A stretch of DNA of 64,000 bases from Brachypterus glaber (lineage: Eukaryota; Arthropoda; Insecta; Coleoptera; Kateretidae). Where the stretch lies: NCBI GenBank assembly GCA_958510825.1, contig OY294051.1, forward strand, positions 34,348,393 to 34,412,392. Direction: 5' to 3'. A program made the position numbers and the translations under genes. Positions within the stretch are counted from its first letter, which is position 1. Each line of letters begins with the position of its first letter. Positions 1 through 8,698 of this stretch are shown here, in pieces. A model generated the notes under the pieces. The model was not told the DNA's origin. It saw nothing but the letters and a program-made list of their open reading frames with translations, and did no database searches.

Positions 1-409
1 CTTAAAGCGTTCTTATGTTTGAACTGAACGAAGATGGATTTTTTTTTGACATTTTTTTAATATTTTCCTTAAATTTCTGTACGCGAGTTCTGGAACAGGC
101 TGTATATTGTGGATATTAAACACAAAGCACACGTACTAGCACAAGTTACTTAAATACTGCCTAATTAAAAACTAAAAATAAAAATTGGAAAATAACAGTA
201 AAAACATGGTTAATTATTCGGAAGAAAAAGACCAAATAAATAGAGAGAGAGAGAGAACAGTAAAAACACCTATTAACTAATAAGTACTGGCTGCGTTCAA
301 CTTGAGCAGCAGAGACCAATATTTGCTAAGTACAATACTAATAATTACTACCTGCTTACCACTCGTTAAAAGATAAATAGTTATTAGACCTTTCTTTGTT
401 TCAAATTGA
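1..409. other. AT-rich DNA, no gene seen
   Basis: No credible open frame is present. A short (AG)n run lies near 243-256. The rest is anonymous AT-rich sequence ending at the flank of a SINE. Confidence 0.6.
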
Positions 410-416
410 CATATTG

Positions 417-659
417 TTTGTTTAACCTCGTACTATTCTACTTAATTAAGCATCCCCAAGTCCAGGACTGGTGTGGGCTAGTAGTAGAGGGAACATCCGG
501 CTTATACTGACTTTCGAACCAGTTTCTAGGGAGTGTCCGTTTCACTTATCACCTTAGCCAAATTTTAATTATTAATTAACTGAAAAAGGCGCCAGTGAGA
601 ATCGAACTCACGCTAGTAGGCTTGCTATACATACGCGCTAGCCACTTCGCTATGCCTTC
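417..659 (-). mobile_element. tRNA-derived SINE, family 1, copy A
   Basis: Read on the minus strand, the element starts with a tRNA-like head. An A-box-like motif (TAGCGAAGTGGCTAGCGC) is followed about 35 bases later by a B box (GAGTTCGATTCTC), i.e. an internal RNA polymerase III promoter. A roughly 170-base body follows, with the same segments in the same order as copy B at 8115-8387. The tail runs into GTTAAACAAAC. CATATTG occurs at 410-416 and again at 660-666 and may be a 7-bp target-site duplication. The cloverleaf is degraded, so this is a SINE and not a working tRNA gene. Confidence 0.85.
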
Positions 660-1042
660 CATATTGGTAGAGGATATCCATATTATCTTTTTGTAGTATT
701 TTTACAGTTTTTTATTATTAACCATCTTATTGCAATTTTTTTTGTAAAAAAAAGGGAAACCAAACAAAATTATATCAAAAATAGTAAAAAGTCAAATATC
801 CTCTCCCAAGAGAGCTGAAGTTCATTAAAGATATCAATTTGAAAGAAATAAATGTCGAATAACTTGAGAAATTGCAACTGAAATAAAAAAAACACCTTTC
901 AAATGAGGGATCACTTGACATATGGTCCTATTTTGCTATTAAAATTTGTGTTTCTTGAAGCCAGAAGGTTATGAGGTCTCACTTGTAAGTAAAATCAAAA
1001 TATGCCTGGATGAAAATAAAAATCGACCTGTTCGAGAAATTA
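660..1042. other. AT-rich DNA, nothing recognised
   Basis: Anonymous AT-rich sequence with short homopolymers. No open frame, repeat partner or RNA gene was found. Confidence 0.5.
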
Positions 1043-1520
1043 TTATATTATTTTTCTATTTTGCGACTCTTATAAGCTCATAATCACAGGGATTTTGCGT
1101 GTTCTTATAGGCTTATAAGAGGTTAGTACTTTTTTTTATTTTGGGTTGGCAAGACAGGGCAAAAGAATCACTTGAAGTTTTCCGTGCAAATGTCAACACC
1201 CCTAGCTTTGCTTTTCTACGAAATTGTGTTTTAAGTTAATTTTAACCTTGTTAAAATTGTGACTTGGTTACTTGCAGTGAAAAAAAGAAGAGCTGACTAT
1301 AAAATATATCAAAATATTGTTTGTTCTATGAATTTCAAACATTACGAAAATTGTAATGCCAAACCAAAAAATCCATAAATCGGTCACCAGTTTAAAAGTA
1401 AGTTTTTTTTTCAATTTTAGAGTAAAATCGAGAAAACAGTATAAAGCACTTGTTTCATAACACGTTTTTATCGGCTCGTTTTCTAAAGTTGTACTCGTGG
1501 GCTAAAAACGGGTGTTATGA
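1043..1520 (+). repeat. Dispersed repeat D, copy 1
   Basis: This stretch matches 27970-28460 in the same orientation. Shared landmarks are GCGACTCTTATAAGCTCATA, GGGTTGGCAA, TTGGTTACTTGCAGTG and a 3' segment with GGCTCGTTTTCTAAA and TTGTACTCGTG. Identity is roughly 75-80% by eye. Copy 2 keeps a full hairpin near its 3' end that copy 1 has half lost. Element class is unknown. Confidence 0.75.
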
Positions 1521-1529
1521 AACTAATAT

Positions 1530-1920
1530 TTTAATATACTATTACAGGGTTATAGAATGTATTAGTTTTAAAAATCCCACACTGTATACAGTCAAATGTA
1601 ATATGCTGCCCTCCTAAGCAAGAGGTCGCTTCTGCATTTTTGTTGTTTTAATAAAATCGACTTTTTTTTACTAACGGAGGCAATTTTGCAGATATAACAA
1701 TATTTATTGAGTAAATAAATCCCTTAAAATATAATATACTGCCTTTTTACATAGCATAAGAAGTAAGGTGCAAAGATACTAAAAAGTTAAAAACTCAAAT
1801 TGTAAAATACGACCTTCGTAATTAGACGGCAGTATTAATTTTACTCTTTCTTTAATTTCTGTTTAAATTTTATATATTTTTTACAGTGTGTAATAAACAT
1901 TTTAATGAGCTCATATATCT
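1530..1920. other. AT-rich DNA, nothing recognised
   Basis: No open frame or repeat partner was recognised between repeat D and the next MITE. Confidence 0.45.
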
Positions 1921-1921
1921 A

Positions 1922-2068
1922 AAGGCCTATCCAGAAGCTTGCATAAGAACATAAAACATAAGAATGCAGTGCCATGATTGGCTTACAAGATACATAGCGG
2001 CACACCCCGCCAATCACGGCATCGCATTGTTATGAATTAAGTTCTTATGCGAGTCTGTGGATATGCCC
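1922..2068. mobile_element. Palindromic MITE, family M1, copy 1
   Basis: Terminal inverted repeats read GGCCTATCCAGAAGCTTGC on the left and, on the right, the imperfect reverse complement (GCGAGTCTGTGGATATGCCC). A second copy with the same ends lies at 7242-7357. Length is about 147 bp, with no coding capacity. Target-site duplication is not clear, so the superfamily is not assigned. Confidence 0.75.
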
Positions 2069-2069
2069 T

Positions 2070-2535
2070 AATCTAAACCTATCAACATAAACAACTAAAG
2101 TAGGCCGATTAGTTAAACAACGTGTTCCTTTATCACCCTTTTAAGGTTGTGGTAATCCTTTGTGAAAAAATACGAACTTTATTTAAATTGCGGACGTGCA
2201 GACACGCGAACTATGATTTTTGAGAATTATTACGTCAAGAAATGCGTGCGGAAACGATTTTGATTAAAGAAAATTTAATCGAATATGAAACGCGCCTGAA
2301 TTTGGATACAGGGTGATCCAAAATCCAAAAAGTAATTTTTTTTTGAAAAAATAAACTTTTTTGATTTTTTTTATGAATAATTTTTAAATATTTTTTTTAT
2401 TTATTTTTTTTTTAATTTTTGTTTGTTTTTGATTTTAATAAACTTGGCAGCAATTTTTTAAATGTTTTTGAGGTCATGTTATTGACATTAAACAAAATAT
2501 ATATTTATTTAACGTATGATACTTAACAAGGATAC
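2070..2535. other. AT-rich DNA with poly-T runs
   Basis: Between 2330 and 2470 the sequence is dominated by T and A homopolymers. No gene or repeat partner was recognised. Confidence 0.45.
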
Positions 2536-2539
2536 TTAA

Positions 2540-3037
2540 CACTTTAAGCGCCAAGCCAAATTTTGGCATTTACTCCTCCGGGCCAAGACTAAAACACTGA
2601 ATGGCCTCCTAGTATATATTTCATGTATTTCTGTCGTCAGGGCCACAACAGACACTTAAAACAGACACAAATTTTTTATATCTTGAGGCCATAGAAGACA
2701 CTTTAGCAGACACTGTGTGTTTAGCAGACACGCAATCCTTTTAAACCTTGTCTGCTGTGACCCTGTGTGATAAGCAAAATATGTAACGTTCTACCAGGCC
2801 AGGACAGACAAAAAAAGCAGACACACCTCATAAAACGGCTAACAGATATGCAATCCACAACCAACGTATTGGAGCCTCTGCCGTAGAGCAACAACAGCCA
2901 TATATCTATTAGTTACTGCTAAATCTCCTGTCTGCTTGGTCCAGGGAGGCAAAATTTGATATAGACACCGGTGTCTTCCATGGTCTTGTAAAGGGCATAT
3001 GATGCAGACACCGGTGTCTGCTATGGCGCTTAACGTG
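2540..3037. mobile_element. TTAA-flanked (piggyBac-like) non-autonomous element
   Basis: TTAA occurs at 2536-2539 and 3038-3041. The ends are inverted copies: CACTTTAAGCGCCA on the left and TGGCGCTTAACGTG on the right. TTAA duplication with short TIRs is the hallmark of the piggyBac superfamily. The inside is richer in G+C than its surroundings and repeats the word CAGACAC many times, including CAGACACCGGTGTCTG palindromes near the right end. A 69-codon minus-strand frame lies inside but has no recognisable domain. Confidence 0.8.
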
Positions 3038-3085
3038 TTAAAACACATTTTTTATAGTTATAATTCAGCAACTTCAACAACACTG

Positions 3086-3261
3086 TAAATGAAAATATGG
3101 TAATTTCCCAGCAAATAAAGTAGGTCATAAGTTACCAGCAAAGAAAGTGGTATATTTAAATCAGTACTGTAAATTCACAGTTATCTGTAAAAATGTGAAT
3201 TTTTACCTGTGATTTCACAGTAATTTAATAAGTATTTCAAGCAGAATTACGAGCTCTTGTA
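3086..3261 (+). repeat. Composite repeat P, left copy, outer part
   Basis: This begins CACTGTAAATGAAAATATGG and is the reverse complement of 59790-59985. It is continuous in the right copy but interrupted here by a LINE insertion (3262-4166). It contains TGTAAATTCACAGTTATCTG-type words that recur in the inner part at 4240-4370, so the repeat has internal duplication. Confidence 0.8.
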
Positions 3262-4166
3262 TTTAATAATAATAATAATAATAATAATTTATTTCTTCCT
3301 TAGACCTACTTGGTAGGTATTGGAAATGTCAAAAAATACATAAAATAGTTACAAAATTTAAATATGTGGACATATCTACAAAAAATATAAATAAATATAA
3401 ATACAAGTTAAAACTATAGAATTATACATATAAAGCACAAAAATAATTTACAAAAAATAGTTATAAAATTTTAGATTCTAAATATTCCTGAATGGAATAG
3501 AAAGGATTTGTTTTAAGCATTAACTTAACATTATTTTTAAATTGATTGAAGCTGCTTAGGGTTTTAAATCTGTTTGGCAAATGGTTGTATAATTTTATTG
3601 ACAAATATTTAGGGCCTTTACTAACTTGTACGAGTCTGTTTAGGGGCTGGTACAGATTATTCCTTCCTCTTGTTACATAATGATTTATATCCCCGCAGGT
3701 TTTAAAAGTTTTAATATTTTTTCTAGCATAGACAAGCAGACTTAAGATATAAAGATTAATAACTGTGAGAATACCGTTTTGTTTAAAATAAGGCTTACAT
3801 GGTTGATTAAATGGCAAACTAAACATAGTTCGAATCAATCTCTTTTGCAACCTTAATACACCGTCAGTATGAGTACTATTACCCCAACAAATAATGCCAT
3901 AATTAAGAATGGAATTAACACAGCCATAATAATATGTCATTAGAGTACTCCTACTGACAATATCTCTCAGTTGCAAAATAGCATAGTTCTTACTAGATAA
4001 TTTTTTAATTACCGAACTTATATGGGATTCCCAGGTTAGGTGTTCATCTAAATACACTCCCAAAAACTTTATAGATAACTCTTGATTTATTGACGCACCA
4101 TTACTTTTGACGAGAATGCTAAAATTAGATTTTGCATGATCAGGAGAAAATAAGAGTAAACCGGTT
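3262..4166 (-). mobile_element. 5'-truncated non-LTR retrotransposon (jockey/CR1-like)
   Basis: On the minus strand the fragment opens in mid reverse transcriptase, runs through a stop, and ends in an (ATT)n tail seen as (AAT)n at 3269-3290. That is the signature of target-primed reverse transcription with 5' truncation. The insertion interrupts repeat P. The uninterrupted counterpart near 59780-59790 shows the empty site, which fixes both boundaries to within a few bases. The target-site duplication is too short or AT-rich to delimit. Confidence 0.88.
3461..4166 (-). pseudogene. Reverse transcriptase C-terminal fragment of LINE
   Basis: The open frame runs from the truncation point (about 4166) to a stop at 3461, about 234 residues, with no internal stop. 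The upstream part reads as LLLFSPDHAKSNFSI, typical of the last RT blocks. It is followed by KFLGVYLDEHLTWESHI, the 'lGv.lD..L.W..Hi' motif near the end of the RT domain, then the thumb region (NSILNYGIICWG; RLQKRLIRTMF). The catalytic FADD block lies upstream and is missing, so the protein is non-functional. An ATG-first reading would lose the N-terminal 35 residues. Similar proteins occur in the jockey, CR1 and Rex-type LINEs; the exact clade is uncertain. Confidence 0.85.
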
Positions 4167-4167
4167 T

Positions 4168-4815
4168 TTTTTCGGGACTATCTGTAAAAGTGCCGGCTTT
4201 TTGGACCACATGCATGAATTTTAGTGCAAAATTATTGTACCGTACTGTAAATGAAAATATGGTAATTTCACAGCAAATAAAGTAGGTCATATGTTGCCAG
4301 CAAAGAAAGTAGTACATTTAAATCAGTACTGTAAATTCAATGTTATCTGTAAAAATGTGAATTTTTATTTTGGAAATTTTACTGATATCTTTTGTGGAAT
4401 GTAAGCTATAATTATGGTAATTTTCAACCAATATTGTAAAAGTGCCAGGTTTTTGGACCACATGCATGAATTTTAATGCAAAATTATTGTACCGACAGGA
4501 AAAGAACTGAGATTTACTAAACCTAGTAATATTGAGGTTAATTTAATAAATATTGTAAATTCACATTCTGACATGGTGAATTTGCTTTAATTTGCGGTTA
4601 ATACTACTGAAAGATTGACGGACAAATTTAAGGTGCCACAGTAAAAGAGCTGAGATTTTACTAAACCGAGTAATATTGAGGTTAATTTTAATAAATATTG
4701 TAAATTCACGTTCTGACATGGTGAATTTGCTTTAATTATTACAGTTAATATTACTGAAAGATTGACGGACAAATTTAGAGTGAATAAGCGAGATTTTATA
4801 TTTTTCAATGTCAGT
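4168..4815 (+). repeat. Composite repeat P, left copy, inner part
   Basis: This is the reverse complement of 59205-59785. It has two internal duplications. A unit with GTAAATGAAAATATGGTAAT repeats the outer part. A second unit (TGACATGGTGAATTTGC, then AAAGATTGACGGACAAATTT) occurs at about 4570-4640 and 4712-4785. An open minus-strand frame shared with the right copy reads TLNLSVNLSV-like repeats, but it follows from the nucleotide identity and has no known domain. Confidence 0.78.
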
Positions 4816-4819
4816 TTTT

Positions 4820-5479
4820 AGAGTGTCAACAAGCAGTTAAACTGTAGAACTTTTTTACTTAAAAAAGTCTTAATAATTATATACACTAAATGAACTTTTA
4901 AGTTTATTAATAAATATTTTTAGTAAAATTTATCACGATTTTAGATTTCTTTCCTTTTGTACCAAGAAGAGTTTGCTCTTTGAAAACTTATATCATTATA
5001 TAAAAAGTTTTCAAACTTTTATAGCTCTCGATATCAAGAATATAAAATAGCTATAGTGATTATGGTCCAAAAATAGGTCAAGAAGGGTAATACGGATCAT
5101 ATTGAGTACCAAAATAAAATTTAATACAGGATGTGCAAAAAGTCTCATACGTTTCATGCACTTGACCCATTAGTGTCCAGATTTTTTCTAATTTTTATTA
5201 TTTTTTTGTATGAAATCAGTTAATACCACTTGGTATCACTAATGGGTGATGGTGATGGGTTAATACCTATCCTAAAATAAAATTTTATAATTATAATATT
5301 ATTTTTAAATTAGTTATGTAATTTGGAAAAATTTTACAATTACTTTTAAATTCCTTGTACCGATAGCCAGTCGGCTGGTCGACAAAAAAAACATATCTCC
5401 CAATTTTGTCTGATATATCATTTTCGATAAACTTTTTGATGCTGAACACGAATTTGGTCATTTGGTAGCTTTTAAAACC
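4820..5479. other. AT-rich DNA, no gene seen
   Basis: The motif TACAGGATGTGC near 5125 resembles ends of mariner-type repeats and might be the left end of repeat R. A 91-codon minus-strand frame (5291-5566) overlaps repeat R and has no recognisable domain. Nothing else is supported. Confidence 0.4.
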
Positions 5480-6035
5480 TTTTTTCCACCTACATGTATG
5501 GAAACTTTTTTTCTTAGTTTTTAATGTAGAATAACATTGCATCATTAAAATTTTGGTTTTCAACATTTTAGTATTTAATTTTTCGTCCTCGAACCGTGGA
5601 ATTTCACCTTCAAATGAATTTTTCTCGAAAACGGTTAATCCTACAGTATTACAACAAGGGTATCTTTTTTATGTATTTTGACCTGAGGAATCATATTTCA
5701 AAAATAAAATTGCAAAAAAGTTACACAGAAAAAAGTTTGGGACAAAAAACTGATAAGCCCCCCCCCGTTTCGCACACCCCTGGTTGAAATAAGTACATGA
5801 AAATAACACATAAAAACGGGCCTAGGATTAGTTGACGTGGAAAACCTCGTTGATATATCTCAAAGGGTTCCTGAGTTATTAAATAAAAACCGATTTTTTA
5901 GCCACTTTCAAAGGGGCGTAGCTCCCTTATGACGCATTTTTAGACGTATGTTTATAGGAACTTTTTGTCATATTTTGTGATGTAGAATCATCTGTTAAAA
6001 TTTCCGATGCTATTTCAAATACACCGTGTATACGA
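5480..6035 (+). repeat. Dispersed repeat R, copy 1
   Basis: The repeat shares long segments with an inverted copy at 57930-58380, the 5' part of 63283-63600, and 3' parts at 10396-10560 and 55390-55530. Landmarks are CGAAAACGGTTAATCCTACA, TTACACAGAAAAAAGTTTGG, GGGGCGTAGCTCCCTTATGA and the end ACACCGTGTATA. The end is close to ACACCCTGTAT, seen in Tc1/mariner-type terminal repeats, but no transposase frame is present. Confidence 0.75.
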
Positions 6036-6679
6036 TGTTAATAAAATACAAACAATTGTATAGTTGAGTTTTACCGAAAACCCCTTCGTCGCGAACGTGT
6101 TAAATAACAGAATATATTTTTTAGAGTGTAGTGAATTTATTGACCTTATAGGGTTTTTAAGGACAACTAATTAATTAAAGGTCAGCTTGATAAACGGGTT
6201 ACAATCTGGGATTAAAAGGTCCCAATCAGATTGTTCTTAATCATTATTTTTTTGCCAATATCCCCTATCTTTTTTTCTTCTTAATTATTAAGAAAAGGAT
6301 CCAGATGGCTTTGCCATTAGTTTCGACAATAGACAATCGATAGGTATCGTTATCAATCACCTTGGCCTTGGCACGCACTGAAATTAACAAAACCGGAAAC
6401 AGTGTTCAAATTTCGGATGTTGCAAATTCGACAGTGCAAAATTTTCAGCGATTAAATAAAGTCAATAATTTTGCTCATTCTAACATGATTTAACTACTGT
6501 AGCACTGAGAAAAAGAAAATAAACTTTACCTTCAAGTATAAAATACTATTTTTTCTTTTAACGTTATAAATTATAAATTTTTAAATACCTTGGTTGCTAA
6601 ATACATTTCATTAGGTGCACTTTCCAAGAGTTTACTATTTTTTTTATTAAAACCTATGATTCGTCCATTCTTTCATTTA
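6036..6679. other. AT-rich DNA with one solo TTAA-element end
   Basis: GCGAACGTGTTAA near 6090-6102 matches the right end of the small TTAA element at 22237-22314, so it may be the remnant of another copy. The rest is anonymous. Confidence 0.4.
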
Positions 6680-6915
6680 GTTAATTTTTCATATGCGGTT
6701 TTGTATTTTAACTTTTTGATTTTGATTTTGTTGAAATCAATAATTCCAACCGTGACTTGGCTAATTCTGGCAAAGTGCTATGCCCAAAATTACTTGTATT
6801 GCCAAAACTTATGAATATGACTACTTTTTAGTAAAAAATACACCTTAAAATTTATCAATAAAAATATAAACGCAAAAAACTTAAGCTAATTTAAAGATCT
6901 GTTTTTTTTTTACCG
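6680..6915 (+). repeat. Diverged direct repeat, copy 1
   Basis: This segment resembles 7590-7800 in order and orientation: TAATTCTGG, CCCAAAATTA, AAAATACAC, ATATAAACGCAAAAAA, then ATCTGTTTT. Divergence is large. It may be part of the same element as the MITE H arms that follow each copy. Confidence 0.5.
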
Positions 6916-7241
6916 ACGCTTTGACTGGCTTGCAAGCAAGATAGTAGTTTAAAATTCCCGTGATTTTTAGGCTACATCATGAGTTAAAAACTCGTACCTT
7001 TTAACATATAAAATATTGTGACATTTTTTGTCTATGACAATGATTGACGGTCGTTAAAACTAATAAAAGAAGAGAAAGTTACATAAAAAAATGGTATACT
7101 TATCTTATTTTGTATGGTATTGAAAAAGGTACTTTTTTGGTTTATTCTTCATACACTCACACTAAATTAGCATATTCTACATACGTAAATTATATTAAAT
7201 ACAAGGAAAACGTTAAATTTTTAGGTTACAGTTACAACTTA

Positions 7242-7357
7242 AGGCCTATCCAGAGGCTTGCATAACAACCATTACAAGATACATGACGACACATCAAGCC
7301 AATCCTGGCATAGCATTCTTATGTACTATGCTTGTTATGCGAGTCTTTGGATAGGCA
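7242..7357. mobile_element. Palindromic MITE, family M1, copy 2
   Basis: It starts AGGCCTATCCAGAGGCTTGC and ends GCGAGTCTTTGGATAGGCAC, inverted relative to each other, matching the copy at 1922-2068. It is about 30 bp shorter in the middle. Confidence 0.75.
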
Positions 7358-7589
7358 CTTTCCAGGAAAACAGTACCGACATCTGTTAAATTTTTGATAC
7401 ACTACGATTTATGCATAATTATGCGCTCTGTGGTGTAAAACGGGCTGCGTCCCTTACTATCTTGCATAACTGAACAGGAGTATAGTAAGAAAACAATAAC
7501 ACACTTTAATACGGCGTGTTCAGGAGTAAAATAAGGATATTTCTTTACGCTAGAAGAAAAAAGTATGCTTTTCCTTCTTTCATTTATTT

Positions 7590-7800
7590 ACAAAACTTTT
7601 CATTTTCTTTTTTATATTTTGACTTGGGTTTCGCCGGAATCTAGAATATTTCAGCTAATTCTGGTAGCGATTTTTCCCCAAAATTATTAAACCTTGCCGA
7701 AAATTATAAATAGAAACACGTTGTACTACAAAATACACTTTACAGTTTTAAAAAAATATATAAACGCAAAAAAACAAAGCTAACTTAAAAATCTGTTTTC
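7590..7800 (+). repeat. Diverged direct repeat, copy 2
   Basis: Partner of 6680-6915. The shared order of short conserved words, ending in AAATCTGTTTTC, supports common origin. Confidence 0.45.
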
Positions 7801-7851
7801 TGCAAATAGACAATTGGACTGGTGCTGTCATCTACTCACATTTATCCCCTT

Positions 7852-8060
7852 ACTATGGTCTGTTTCATCAAGCAAGATAGTAAATTGAAAATCGCACAGG
7901 CTTGAATAGTATGTTTGTGTATAGAATATATATAATTATATTTTATAAAATAAACTAGGCAGTATATTCACACATCCAATAATCGAATCTGTTTTAAAAA
8001 TATTCACTGGGCGATTTTTAATTTACTATCTTGCTTGAAGAAACAGACCACAGTAGGAAA
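7852..8060. mobile_element. MITE H, copy 1
   Basis: The ends are inverted repeats of about 45 bp: left TACTATGGTCTGTTTCATCA and AGATAGTAAATT; right GATTTTTAATTTACTATCTT and AACAGACCACAGTA. A longer copy at 51712-52384 has the same ends but is split by another insertion. No coding sequence. Confidence 0.8.
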
Positions 8061-8114
8061 ATGGTGACATTTTTCGAATGTAAGCAACTGTAAAACAATG
8101 ACACACTATAATAT

Positions 8115-8387
8115 GGGAGGATTGGTGTAGTGGACTTGGCGAGTTTACTACACAAATAGCGTGAGTTCGATTCTCACCGGCACCGATTTGCCTTTTTCAG
8201 TTAATTAATAATCGAAATTTGGTGAAGGCGTAAGTGAAGCGGACACTACCTATAAATTGGTTCGAAAGTCAATTAAAGCCGGTGGTTCCCTCTACTACTA
8301 GCCCACACAGGTCCTGGACTTAGGGGATGCTTAATTAAGTAGAATAGTATGAGGTTAAACAAAATGTAATGTAAATGTAATGTAATG
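8115..8387 (+). mobile_element. tRNA-derived SINE, family 1, copy B
   Basis: The tRNA-like head has an A-box region at about 8121-8133 (TTGGTGTAGTGGAC) and a B box GAGTTCGATTCTC at 8163-8175. The body matches copy A (417-659), including CCCTCTACTACTAGCCCACA and GGGATGCTTAATTAAGTAGA. The 3' end is a variable-length (ATGTA)n tail. TAATAT on both sides may be a short target-site duplication. Confidence 0.85.
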
Positions 8388-8694
8388 TAATATTGCGTGT
8401 GAAGAAGTGAAATAGGAATATTTTTTTATGCTTAAAGAAAAGACTAATTTTAGACAAATACTTCTAGGCAGCTTTTAGTTATAGCCTTAACAATATATGT
8501 TGAGTTATCAACATCCTAAATTGGACAACCTCATTTTCCAAATTAAACCTTCTCTCATTGATCTAAAATTAAATTGTTTTTCTCATTTGGTTTCCGGTAA
8601 GCTCTAATTAAAATTTAAATCCAAATTTCTAAATTAGGTGCTACCAATATCAATATCTTAATCTTTACCAAAATAATTAAATCTTTCATTCTAC
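8388..8694. other. AT-rich DNA, nothing recognised
   Basis: Spacer between the SINE and the long-TIR element. No gene or repeat partner was seen. Confidence 0.45.
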
Positions 8695-8698
8695 TTAA

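Noticed and set aside
8108..8185. A functional tRNA gene
   Set aside because: Matched by a second copy at 417-659 with the same body and tail, so it is a SINE head.
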